NCBI RefSeq assembly: GCF_024505145.1
Contig: NZ_JANIAA010000010.1
Coordinates: 178,906-242,905, forward strand
Length of the DNA: 64,000 nt
From: Streptomyces rugosispiralis
Lineage (GTDB): Bacteria; Actinomycetota; Actinomycetes; Streptomycetales; Streptomycetaceae
Reading direction: 5' to 3'
Positions 15,947 through 24,243 of this stretch are shown piece by piece. The position numbers and the translations under genes are program-made. The notes under the pieces were generated by a model, which did no database searches, was not told the DNA's origin, and was given only the letters and a program-made list of their open reading frames with translations. Position 1 is the stretch's first letter. Each line of letters opens with the position of its first letter.

Positions 15947-16924
15947 TCAGAAACCTTCCATCCGGTGCGGGACGTAGTGCGCCTCGAGCGCGCTCATCTC
16001 GTCCGCGCCGAGCGTGAGGTCGACCGCGGCCACGGCGTCGTCGAGGTGATGGGGCTTGGTGGCACCGACGATCGGCGAGGTGACGACCGGGCGGTGCAGC
16101 AACCAGGCGAGGGCGACCTGGGCCCGGGTGACACCGCGGTCTCCGGCGATCGCCGTGACCTGGTCGCCGATCTTGCGGTCCTCGACCTCGGCCTGCTGGT
16201 ACAGCGTCTTGCCCAGCGGGTCGGTCCTGATCCGGTCGCTGCTCTCGTCCCAGGCACGCGTGAGCTTGCCGCGGGCCAGCGGACTCCAGGGCAGTAGGCC
16301 CACGCCCTGGTCCAGGCAGAACGGATGCAGTTCGCGCTCGTCTTCCCGGGTCAGCAGGTTGTACTGGCTCTGCATGGAGACGAAGGTCGTCCAACCGCCG
16401 AGACGGGCGGTGTACTGGGCCTTGGCGAACTGCCAGGCGTGCATCGACGAAGCGCCGATGTAGCGGGCCTTACCTGCCTTGACGACGTCGTGCAGCGCCT
16501 CCATCGTCTCCTCGATCGGGACGGTGTCGTCCCACCGGTGGATCTGGTAGAGGTCGACGTAGTCCGTCCGCAGCCGGCGCAGGCTGGCGTCGATCTGCTC
16601 CATGATGTGCCGGCGGGAGAGCCCGCCGCCGTTCGGGCCGGGCCGCATCACACCGTGCACCTTGGTGGCGACGACGACTTCCTCGCGGCGCGTGAAGTCG
16701 CGGATGCAGCGGCCGAGGATTTCCTCGCTGTGCCCGAGGGAGTAGATGTTGGCGGTGTCGAAGGTGGTGATCCCCAGTTCGAGAGCTCGCTTGATGAACT
16801 CGCGGCTGGGCTCCTCGGGCAGGCTCCAGCCGTGCGCGCCCCGGTCGGGGTCGCCGTAGCTCATGCAGCCGAGAGTGACAGCGGAGACTTCGAGCCCGCT
16901 GGTGCCGACCTTGAGGTACTTCAT
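15947..16924 (-). CDS. Aldo/keto reductase
   Basis: The 325-residue product starts MKYLKVGTSGLEVSAVTLGC. Catalytic residues are visible: Asp and Tyr in FDTANIYSLGHSE (about residues 54-66), Lys in VATKVHG (about 85) and His in YQIHRWDD (about 128). The C-terminal VTSPIVGATKPHHLDDAV binds NADP. It resembles the YajO/Tas branch. It lies between the dehydrogenase and the binding-protein gene in the sugar operon and may reduce or oxidise a released aldose or ketose. Confidence 0.85.
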   Translation of the reverse strand: MKYLKVGTSGLEVSAVTLGCMSYGDPDRGAHGWSLPEEPSREFIKRALELGITTFDTANIYSLGHSEEILGRCIRDFTRREEVVVATKVHGVMRPGPNGGGLSRRHIMEQIDASLRRLRTDYVDLYQIHRWDDTVPIEETMEALHDVVKAGKARYIGASSMHAWQFAKAQYTARLGGWTTFVSMQSQYNLLTREDERELHPFCLDQGVGLLPWSPLARGKLTRAWDESSDRIRTDPLGKTLYQQAEVEDRKIGDQVTAIAGDRGVTRAQVALAWLLHRPVVTSPIVGATKPHHLDDAVAAVDLTLGADEMSALEAHYVPHRMEGF

Positions 16925-16925
16925 G

Positions 16926-17798
16926 TCAGTGCGGCTCCTTCTGGAACATTCGGATGACGCTGGAGTCGTCGTGGCGGCCCAGCCCCTGGTCGCCGGCGCG
17001 GGCGAACAGGGCGGCCGCCTGCTCGGCCAACGGGGTCACGGCGCCGGATTTCCGTGCCGCGGCGAGGACGAGGGACGAGTCCTTGACGAAGATGTCGACC
17101 GCGCTGCGGACCGGCGGAGTGTCGGTGCTGAGCATCCGTGGCCCGCGGTCGCTCAGCATGAACGAGGAGGCGGCGCCCGGCTCGATGGCGGCGAGCACCT
17201 GGACCGGATCAAGGCCGAGCGCGCGGGCGAATTGCAGGGCCTCGCCCGCCGCGGCGAGGTGCACGGAGCACAGCAGCTGGTTGACGAGCTTCACGGCCTG
17301 TCCGTCGCCGACCCGGCCACCGCAGAGAGCGATCCGGGAGGCCACGAGGTTCAGCACCGGCCGGACACCGTCGAGCACGTCGGGTGCGGCACCGGCGAGC
17401 ACGGTCAGTTCGCCGGTCTCGGCCCGGGAGGCGCCGCCGGTCACCGGCGCGTCCACCACCTTCGCGCCGAGGGCCTCCAGGCGCCGCCCCGCATCGGCCG
17501 CGCAGTCGGTGCCGACCGAGCTCATGAGGATCACGGTGGATCCGGCCGGCAGGCCGGCGTGGACGCCGTCGTCACCGAACAGAGCACGGTCCAGCTGCGC
17601 GGGCGTGGCCACCATGACGACGACCACGTCGGCTCCGCGGGCCGCCTCGGCCGCGCTGACAGCGGCGGTGGCTCCCTGGGCGGCTAGCTCGGCGGTGCGG
17701 GCGGAGTCCGGATCGAACACGGTCACCGGGAACCGGCGCAGTATGTGACGGGCCATGGGCAGCCCCATGGCGCCGACTCCGACGAACGTGACCTTCAC
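16926..17798 (-). CDS. 3-hydroxyisobutyrate dehydrogenase-family NAD(P)-dependent oxidoreductase
   Basis: The 290-residue product has a Rossmann fold beginning MKVTFVGVGAMGLPMARHIL (GxGxMG), the substrate loop VVDAPVTGGASRAETGELTV (about residues 113-132) and the catalytic Lys in GQAVKLVNQLL (about 165-175). The family oxidises beta-hydroxyacids, including tartronate semialdehyde reductase and threonate dehydrogenase. With a tetrose kinase and isomerase opposite, a C4 sugar-acid substrate such as threonate or erythronate is plausible. The ATG overlaps the stop of the upstream isomerase gene by 4 bp. Confidence 0.85.
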   Translation of the reverse strand: MKVTFVGVGAMGLPMARHILRRFPVTVFDPDSARTAELAAQGATAAVSAAEAARGADVVVVMVATPAQLDRALFGDDGVHAGLPAGSTVILMSSVGTDCAADAGRRLEALGAKVVDAPVTGGASRAETGELTVLAGAAPDVLDGVRPVLNLVASRIALCGGRVGDGQAVKLVNQLLCSVHLAAAGEALQFARALGLDPVQVLAAIEPGAASSFMLSDRGPRMLSTDTPPVRSAVDIFVKDSSLVLAAARKSGAVTPLAEQAAALFARAGDQGLGRHDDSSVIRMFQKEPH

Positions 17799-18637
17799 AA
17801 GGCCTCCTCGCTCGACTGGGCGGACGCTGCGGCCAGGTGGCTGAGTGCGGATCGCACTTCCTCTTCCTTCGACGCGAACGGGCTGCCGTGGGTCTCCAGC
17901 TCCAGCACGAGCGGCCCCCGGTACCCGGCCGTTCGCACCGCGCGCAGGACCCGGGGGAAGTCGATGTCGCCCAGACCCATCGGCCGGCGGATGTCCCCGG
18001 CGAGGGCGTCGCGCAGATGGACGGTCGCCACCCTGCTCGCGAACCGTGGGAACAGCCCGGCCGGGTCCTCCCCCGCCGCCCGGACGTGGGAGACGTCCCA
18101 GGCTTGGGTGATGCCGGGTGCGAGCGCGGCCAGCAGGGCGTCGGTGCGTGCCAGTGTGTTGACCAGCCGCAGATAGTGGGGCGCCTCGACGGTCAGCTCC
18201 ACGCCCACGTCGCCGGCGCGGTCGAGTACGGGTTCCAGGCCGCCGGCCACCCGGCGCAGTTGCTCCGCTGCCGGGACCCCGGGGTCTTCCGGATCGCCGC
18301 AGGTGAGCACCAGGCGGGGACTCCCGGCGTCGGCGCAGAAGTCGAGCAGCCGGAACATCGCGTCACGCACACCGGCGTGGTCGGTGCGGGTGTTGAAGGA
18401 GCCGGGGTCGGCGTTGACCCCGGTGACGGCCAGGGACGCCGCCCGGACCCGGGCCGCGACGGCGGACAGCTGGGCCGTGGTGCCGGTGGGCGGAACGTGC
18501 TCGCACAATCCCGCCAACGCACCCAGGTCGACCCGGTCGAAACCGAGACCGGCGATGGTCTCGAGCGCTCGGGGCAGATCGCGGTCGCGGAAGGTGATGG
18601 TGGAGCAGGACAGGCGCGGCAACGCCGGTGGACTCAT
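17795..18637 (-). CDS. Sugar phosphate isomerase/epimerase-like TIM-barrel protein
   Basis: The 280-residue protein of the xylose-isomerase-like/AP-endonuclease-2 fold has metal ligands that can be proposed: Glu in LTVEAPHYLRL (about 152), Asp in QAWDVSHV (about 185), His in VATVHLRD (about 210) and Glu in LVLELETHGSPF (about 250). Family members isomerise hydroxypyruvate, tetrulose, inosose or similar. It overlaps the upstream GntR gene (ATGA) and the downstream dehydrogenase gene, so expression is coupled. A role as a tetrose or tetronate isomerase is inference. Confidence 0.75.
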   Translation of the reverse strand: MSPPALPRLSCSTITFRDRDLPRALETIAGLGFDRVDLGALAGLCEHVPPTGTTAQLSAVAARVRAASLAVTGVNADPGSFNTRTDHAGVRDAMFRLLDFCADAGSPRLVLTCGDPEDPGVPAAEQLRRVAGGLEPVLDRAGDVGVELTVEAPHYLRLVNTLARTDALLAALAPGITQAWDVSHVRAAGEDPAGLFPRFASRVATVHLRDALAGDIRRPMGLGDIDFPRVLRAVRTAGYRGPLVLELETHGSPFASKEEEVRSALSHLAAASAQSSEEAL

Positions 18638-19347
18638 CCGGTCTCTCGCTCTCGAGGGGAAGGAGGCTGGGTGGCGGCCGACGGCAGGCGCCGGGCGTCG
18701 CCCGCGTAGCGGCGGCAGAAGTCGCCCATGTGCGCGGAGACGACGGAGGCCACATGGGCGGGGTCACCGGTCTCGATCGCGTCGACGATGGCGACGTGGT
18801 CGGCGTAACGCATCCGGTCACTGGCCCGTGCGGGGCCGGCCGCGATGATGATCATCTCGATCTGGCCCACCAGCCGGCGCCACGTGGTGAACAGGGTGGT
18901 GCTGCCCGCCAGCGCGCACAGCCTCGCGTGGAAGGCGAGGTCCAGCTCGATCTGGGTGCCGAAGGACAGGTCGGGGTTGTTCAGCGGCGCCAGCAACTCG
19001 CGCAGCTCGGCTGCGGTCCCGCCGCGATCCGCGCGCCGCGCCAGCTTGGTCGCGGCCAGGACCTCCAGCGCCTCGCGGACTTCGAAGACCTCGCGGATCT
19101 CCCGGCCGGAGAGCTCCCGGACATGCAGGTGGCCGCGGCCGTCGCCCACGATCAGGCCCTCGGTCTCCAGGGGGCGCAAGGACTCCCGCAACGTGCCGCG
19201 GCTCACCCCCAGCTCGCGGCTGAGAGCCACCTCGACGATGTGCTCACCGGGGCGCAGCGCCCCAGAAATGATCTTCTCTCGCAGGTGAGTGGTGCAGCGT
19301 TCCCGCAGGGTGCTGCGGCTGAGTGTGGCTTGAACGCCGAGTTTCAT
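18634..19347 (-). CDS. GntR family transcriptional regulator, FCD type
   Basis: The 237-residue protein has a winged helix TTHLREKIISGALRPGEHIVEVALSRELGVSRGTLRESLRPLETEGLI and an FCD domain with DLAFHARLCALAG and DHVAIVDAIETGD. It is a clear paralogue of the protein at 10337-11032. It is the first gene of the leftward operon, so the operon is probably autoregulated through the palindrome at 19363-19384. The start could be ATG 19347 (used) or ATG 19371, which lies inside the palindrome; neither has a Shine-Dalgarno sequence, so the mRNA may be leaderless. Confidence 0.85.
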   Translation of the reverse strand: MKLGVQATLSRSTLRERCTTHLREKIISGALRPGEHIVEVALSRELGVSRGTLRESLRPLETEGLIVGDGRGHLHVRELSGREIREVFEVREALEVLAATKLARRADRGGTAAELRELLAPLNNPDLSFGTQIELDLAFHARLCALAGSTTLFTTWRRLVGQIEMIIIAAGPARASDRMRYADHVAIVDAIETGDPAHVASVVSAHMGDFCRRYAGDARRLPSAATQPPSPRERETG

Positions 19348-19362
19348 GGCGTGAACCGTACT

Positions 19363-19384
19363 TGTTGACATTTTTTTGTCAACA
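19363..19384. promoter_or_regulatory. Inverted-repeat operator between divergent sugar operons
   Basis: TGTTGACA (19363-19370) and TGTCAACA (19377-19384) form a perfect 8-bp inverted repeat around a 6-nt T run. It lies between the GntR gene and the kinase gene, in the only AT-rich stretch there. FCD-type GntR proteins bind such TTGT/ACAA-containing dyads, so this is the likely site for one or both GntR paralogues. Confidence 0.7.
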
Positions 19385-19435
19385 GTTACGGTGGCGAAAC
19401 ATCATCGACCCCTGACCGAAGGAGATGGGGGCTAC

Positions 19436-21169
19436 GTGACGCGACTGTGGAACGCGCCGGATGACTTTCCCGACGAGATGCTCGCCGGGTTCGTCGCGGC
19501 GAGCGGCCGGTGGATACGGCAGGTTCCGGGAGGGGTGGTGCGCTCGACGAGAGATCCGCGGCCGACGGTCTCGGTGGTCATCGGCGGGGGTTCGGGCCAC
19601 TACCCGGCCTTCGGGGGACTTGTGGGCCCGGGCCTGGCGCACGGCGCCGCCGTGGGAAATCCGTTCTCCTCCCCGTCGGCACGCCAGGTCGAGTCGGTCG
19701 CACGCGCCGCCCATCAGGGCCGGGGAGTGCTGCTGTCCTACGGCAACTACGCCGGTGACGTCCTGCACTTCTCAGAGGCCGAGGCCGCCTTGCGCGCCGA
19801 CGGCATCGACTGCCGCACGGTGCGGGTCACCGACGACATCTTCAGCGCCCCGGCGGACCGCGCGGACCAACGGCGCGGAATCGCGGGCGACTTCACGGTC
19901 TTCAGGATCGCGGGGGCCGCCGCCGCGGCCGGCCTCGGCCTGGACGCCGTGGAGTCCCTCGCGAGCAGGGCCAACGCGCGTACCCGCTCGATGGGGGTCG
20001 CCTTCTCCGGATGCAACCTGCCCGGCGTCGACGAACCACTGTTCACCGTCCCCGACGGCCGGATGGCCATCGGACTGGGCATCCACGGCGAGCCCGGTAT
20101 CGCCGAGGTGGACCTGCCGACCGCGGACGGCCTCGCCCAACTCCTCGTGGAACGGCTGCTGGCCGACGAGGAAGTGCCGCTGCCGGACGGACCGTCCAGC
20201 GCCCGCGTCGTCGCCCTCCTCAACGGCCTCGGCTCGGTGAAGTACGAGGAGCTGTACGTCGTTTACCGGCGCGTCGCCGAACTTCTCGACGTCGCCGGTG
20301 TGGTCGTGGCGGACCCGCATGTCGGCGAGTACTGCACCAGCTTCGACATGGCAGGAGTCTCCCTGACGCTGCTGTGGCTCGACGACGAGCTGGAACGGCT
20401 CTGGTTCACGCCGGCCGACACCCCGGCCTTCCGCACCGGGAGTGTCCGGACCTCACTGCCGCGGCCCGCGGCGGCCGCCTCCACCGAGCGGCCCGACGGA
20501 CCGCTGCCCCGGGCGAGCGCGGAGTCCCGTCAGCTCGCGGCCCGGATCGTCACCGCCCTGGACGCGGGCCACGCCGCCATTGACGCCGCGGCGGAGGAAC
20601 TGGGCCGCATCGACGCCGTGGCCGGCGACGGCGACCACGGGGTGGGCATGCGGCGCGGAACCCGTGCGGCCTCGCACGCCGCGGCAGCCGTAGCCCAGAG
20701 GGGCGCGGGGGCCTCGACCACGCTCAACGCGGCCGCGGACGCCTGGTCGGACAAGGCCGGCGGCACCTCGGGCGCGATCTGGGGAGTGATCCTGCGCGCG
20801 GTCGGCCGAGAACTGGGCGACGAAGCCGACCCCACGGCCGAAGACCTCGTCCGAGGCTTGAACCGCGCGGTCGAAGGGGTCACCTCATACGGCAAGGCCA
20901 CCGTGGGGGACAAGACCCTGGTCGACGCCCTCGTACCGCTCGCGGACACATTCGCGGCGGCTGTGGGAGCCGGCGCGGACCCGGCCCTCGCATGGTCGAA
21001 GGCGGCCGCGGCCGCCACGAGGGCGGCGGCTGCGACCGCCGATCTGCTTCCGCGTATGGGCCGGGCCAGAACCCACGGCGAACGCTCCCAGGGCACCCCG
21101 GATCCCGGAGCTGTCTCGCTCGCGGTCCTCGCCCGCGTCGTCGAGCAGTCCCTCTCCCCCGTCGACTGA
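19436..21169 (+). CDS. Dihydroxyacetone kinase family protein, probable erythrulose kinase (DhaK-DhaL fusion)
   Basis: The 577-residue protein starts VTRLWNAPDDFPDEML at GTG 19436, with GAAGGAG about 11 nt upstream. The DhaK part (about residues 1-335) has GGGSGHYPAFGG, TRSMGVAFSGCNLPG and GLGIHGEPG. The DhaL part (about 365-577) has GDGDHGVGMRRG for Mg-ATP and GGTSGAIWG. Fused single-chain forms phosphorylate dihydroxyacetone or other ketoses with ATP. The next gene, an RpiB-type isomerase, resembles the erythrulose-phosphate isomerases that pair with erythrulose kinases (DerK/LerK) in mycobacteria, so D- or L-erythrulose is the favoured substrate. Apulose or dihydroxyacetone are alternatives. 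Confidence 0.8.
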   Translation: MTRLWNAPDDFPDEMLAGFVAASGRWIRQVPGGVVRSTRDPRPTVSVVIGGGSGHYPAFGGLVGPGLAHGAAVGNPFSSPSARQVESVARAAHQGRGVLLSYGNYAGDVLHFSEAEAALRADGIDCRTVRVTDDIFSAPADRADQRRGIAGDFTVFRIAGAAAAAGLGLDAVESLASRANARTRSMGVAFSGCNLPGVDEPLFTVPDGRMAIGLGIHGEPGIAEVDLPTADGLAQLLVERLLADEEVPLPDGPSSARVVALLNGLGSVKYEELYVVYRRVAELLDVAGVVVADPHVGEYCTSFDMAGVSLTLLWLDDELERLWFTPADTPAFRTGSVRTSLPRPAAAASTERPDGPLPRASAESRQLAARIVTALDAGHAAIDAAAEELGRIDAVAGDGDHGVGMRRGTRAASHAAAAVAQRGAGASTTLNAAADAWSDKAGGTSGAIWGVILRAVGRELGDEADPTAEDLVRGLNRAVEGVTSYGKATVGDKTLVDALVPLADTFAAAVGAGADPALAWSKAAAAATRAAAATADLLPRMGRARTHGERSQGTPDPGAVSLAVLARVVEQSLSPVD

Positions 21170-21211
21170 TCACCATACGAACCCGGCCCTTCAACGATCG
21201 GACTGAGCAAC

Positions 21212-21670
21212 ATGGCCGCCTGGCGTCTCGTCGTCGGCTCGGACGACGCAGGATACGAGTACAAGCAGCGCATCAAGGCTGATCTCCAGAGCGACCCGGA
21301 CGTGGCCGACGTCGTGGACGTCGGCACCGGCGCCGACGGACGCACCAACTATCCGACCGTGGCCATCCGGGCCGCGGAAATGATCGCGAACGGGGAGGCG
21401 GATCGGGCGATCCTCGTCTGCGGGACGGGACTTGGCGTGGCCATCGCCGCGAACAAGGTGAAGGGTGTGCGAGCGGTCACCGCCCACGACAGCTACTCCG
21501 TCGAGCGGTCGGTCCTCTCCAACAACGCACAGATCCTGTGCCTGGGACAGCGTGTGGTCGGCATCGAGGTCGCCCGCAGACTGGCCCGGGAGTGGCTCGC
21601 CCATCGGTTCGACGAGTCCAGCCCGTCGTCTGTGAAGGTTCTCGAGATCGCGAACTACGAGGCACGGTAG
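21212..21670 (+). CDS. RpiB/LacAB-family isomerase, probable D-erythrulose 4-phosphate isomerase
   Basis: The 152-residue protein starts MAAWRLVVGSDDAGYEYKQR. The family signature CGTGLGVAIAANKVKGVRAVTAHDSYSVERSVLSNNAQILCLGQRVVG (about residues 70-117) contains the catalytic Cys and the phosphate-binding loop. The overall form is closer to the EryI/DerI branch (erythrulose 4-phosphate to erythrose 4-phosphate) than to ribose 5-phosphate isomerase, judging from DDAGYEYK and the C-terminal ANYEAR. It lies 42 bp after the kinase gene. Together they would feed erythrose 4-phosphate to the pentose phosphate pathway. Confidence 0.7.
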   Translation: MAAWRLVVGSDDAGYEYKQRIKADLQSDPDVADVVDVGTGADGRTNYPTVAIRAAEMIANGEADRAILVCGTGLGVAIAANKVKGVRAVTAHDSYSVERSVLSNNAQILCLGQRVVGIEVARRLAREWLAHRFDESSPSSVKVLEIANYEAR

Positions 21671-21720
21671 CTGGGCTGTGCCCGCTGCCCCCGGGATGTC
21701 CGACATCGAAGGGAAACACC

Positions 21721-24183
21721 ATGCACTGTCCGGTCGATCTCGACTCGCCGGAGCTGCACAAACTGCTGGACGCCCTGTCCCTGGAAGCGAAGGTGCGGCT
21801 GCTGACCGGCCGCGACTTCTGGACGACCTGGCCGATCGACAAGATCGGCCTGCGCCGGATCCTGGTCTCCGACGGGCCGTCCGGAGTGCGGGGCGAGGTG
21901 TGGGACGAACGCGATCCGTCCCTCAACCTGCCGTCGGCGACCGCCCTGGCCTCGTCATGGGACCCGGAGGTGGCACGCCGCTACGGCAACGTCCTCGCCG
22001 TGGAGGCGCGGCGCAAGGGAGTGGATGTCGTACTCGGCCCCACGATCAATCTGCACCGCTCCCCCCTGAGCGGCCGTCACTTCGAGGCCTTCAGCGAGGA
22101 CCCGGTGCTCACGGCGGACCTCGCGGCGGGCTATGTGCGTGGGCTGCAGGAAAACGGTGTCGGCGCGACACCGAAGCACTACATCGCCAACGACTACGAG
22201 ACCGAACGGTTCACCGCGAGCACGGAGGTCTCCGAGCGGGCGCTGCGCGAGCTCTACCTGACGGCGTTCGAGAAGGCGGTCACCGAGGCGCGGGCCTGGC
22301 TGGTGATGTCGTCCTACAACGCCGTCAACGGCGTGCCGGCGACCGAGAACGAGCTTCTCCGGATGCCGCTGAAGGACGAATGGGGCTTCGACGGCGTCGT
22401 GATCAGCGACTGGACGGCCGTCCGGTCGCTGGCATCGGCCGCGGCGGGTCAGGACCTCGTCATGCCCGGCCCGAACGGGCCCTGGGGGGCCGCCCTCGTC
22501 GACGCGGTCGACGACGGGCGCGTCCCCGAGGCCGAGATCGACCGGAAGGTGCTGCGGATCCTGCTGCTGGCCGCGCGGGTGGGCGCGCTCGAGGGGTTCG
22601 GGCCCGCCCGGCCCGAACCGGTTGGGCCCGAGGACGGCACGGCGTTCGCCCGAGAGGCGGCGGCGGAAGGCACCGTCCTGCTGGCCAACGACGGAATCCT
22701 ACCGCTGGACCCGGCCAGGCTCCGCAAGGTCGCCGTCGTGGGGCACAACGCGTGGCACGCCCGGTCCCAGGGCGGTGGATCGGCCACCGTGCTGCCCGAA
22801 AAGGTCGTCACCCCGCTCGACGGCATCCGCGCGGCACTGCCCGGAACCGAGGTGACCTACTCCATCGGAGCCGTCGTGCAGCACGGCATCGCCGAACTCC
22901 CACTCGACCGGATCGTCAACCCGGCCACCGGCGAGCACGGCATGCTGGTGCGCTTTCTCGATGCCGACGGCGCCGAACTCCACCGGGAGAACCGTCTGTC
23001 CACGGCGCTGATCTACTTCGGCGGGGACGCCCCCATCACCAGCGCCTCCGCGATCGAGCTCTCGCTCACCTGGACCCCCGATACGACGGGGGAGGTCCGG
23101 CTCGGGTTCGCGTCCGTCGGCCGCGGCCGGGTGCACATCGACGGGGAACTGCGCCGCGAGGACACCGCGGAGGCCGTCGGGCAGGACCTGGGCGCGAGTC
23201 TGCTCTCCCCGCCGTCGATCACCACCCCGCTGGCCGTCACCGCCGGCACCCCGGTCGATGTGCGCGTCGAGTTCGACATGACCTCGGGGGAACGAGCCAT
23301 GGACGGCGCCTTCGGCATCACCGTCGGGGCCGAGCCCGTCGAGGCCGACTCCGGGCAGCTGATCGCCGAAGCCGCCCGCGCCGCCGCCGACGCGGACGTC
23401 GCGGTCGTGGTCGTGGGCACCAACGCCCAGGTGGAGTCCGAGGGCTTCGACCGTACCGGCCTTGACCTCCCCGGCCGCCAGGACGACCTCGTACGCGGCG
23501 TCGCGGCCACCGGCACGCCGACGGTCGTGGTCGTCAACTCCGGCTCGCCGGTGCTCCTGCCGTGGCGGGACGAGGTCTCGGCCCTGCTGGTGCCGTACTT
23601 CGGCGGGCAGGCGATGGGCGACGCGCTCGCCGATGTGCTGCTCGGCGTCGTGGAACCCGGGGGCCGCCTCCCCACCACCTGGCCGAAGCACCTGGACGAT
23701 GTGCCCGTATCCGACGTCACCCCCATCGACGGCGAGCTCCGCTACGACGAAGGTATCCACATCGGCTACCGCGCCTGGCTGAGGACCGGCACCGAACCGG
23801 CCTTCCCATTCGGCTCCGGACTGGGCTACACCTCATGGCGCCTCACCGACCTCCAGGTCCAGCCGCGGATCACCGCGGGTGAGGACGGTGAGGTCCGCCT
23901 CACCGTCACCAACGACGGGGCCCGCGCCGGGAAGCAGGTGATACAGGTGTACCTGTCCCGCGCCACAAGCTCCGTCGACCGGCCCGCCCGCTGGCTCGCC
24001 GCCCACTCGGTGGTCCGGATCGGCGCCGGGGAATCGGTGGCGGTGACCATACCCCTGCCCGGCCGCGCGTTCGCCGACTGGCGGCCGCACGGCTGGACTT
24101 ACGAAACCGGGCGATTCGACGTCCTGGTCGGCACCTCGGTGTCAGACCTGCCGCTGACCACTTCAACGACCCTGGAGGACTGA
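21721..24183 (+). CDS. Glycoside hydrolase family 3 beta-glucosidase with PA14 insert
   Basis: The 820-residue protein starts MHCPVDLDSPELHKLLDALS at ATG 21721 (GAAGGGA upstream). The N-terminal GH3 barrel has GVDVVLGPTINLHRSPLSGR and GATPKHYIANDYE, and the nucleophile Asp is in FDGVVISDWTAV (about residue 229). A PA14-like domain is inserted near 400-540 (GMLVRFLDADGAELHRENRL and RVHIDGEL). The GH3 C-terminal sandwich and a fibronectin-III-like end (VRLTVTNDGARAGKQVIQVYLS) follow. No signal peptide is seen, so it hydrolyses imported beta-glycosides in the cytoplasm. It is the third gene of the kinase operon. Confidence 0.9.
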   Translation: MHCPVDLDSPELHKLLDALSLEAKVRLLTGRDFWTTWPIDKIGLRRILVSDGPSGVRGEVWDERDPSLNLPSATALASSWDPEVARRYGNVLAVEARRKGVDVVLGPTINLHRSPLSGRHFEAFSEDPVLTADLAAGYVRGLQENGVGATPKHYIANDYETERFTASTEVSERALRELYLTAFEKAVTEARAWLVMSSYNAVNGVPATENELLRMPLKDEWGFDGVVISDWTAVRSLASAAAGQDLVMPGPNGPWGAALVDAVDDGRVPEAEIDRKVLRILLLAARVGALEGFGPARPEPVGPEDGTAFAREAAAEGTVLLANDGILPLDPARLRKVAVVGHNAWHARSQGGGSATVLPEKVVTPLDGIRAALPGTEVTYSIGAVVQHGIAELPLDRIVNPATGEHGMLVRFLDADGAELHRENRLSTALIYFGGDAPITSASAIELSLTWTPDTTGEVRLGFASVGRGRVHIDGELRREDTAEAVGQDLGASLLSPPSITTPLAVTAGTPVDVRVEFDMTSGERAMDGAFGITVGAEPVEADSGQLIAEAARAAADADVAVVVVGTNAQVESEGFDRTGLDLPGRQDDLVRGVAATGTPTVVVVNSGSPVLLPWRDEVSALLVPYFGGQAMGDALADVLLGVVEPGGRLPTTWPKHLDDVPVSDVTPIDGELRYDEGIHIGYRAWLRTGTEPAFPFGSGLGYTSWRLTDLQVQPRITAGEDGEVRLTVTNDGARAGKQVIQVYLSRATSSVDRPARWLAAHSVVRIGAGESVAVTIPLPGRAFADWRPHGWTYETGRFDVLVGTSVSDLPLTTSTTLED

Positions 24184-24243
24184 CCGGAGCGGTGTGTGCC
24201 AACGCCGCCCGCCACCTGCTGGACAGGCGGCCGTCACAGCCGC

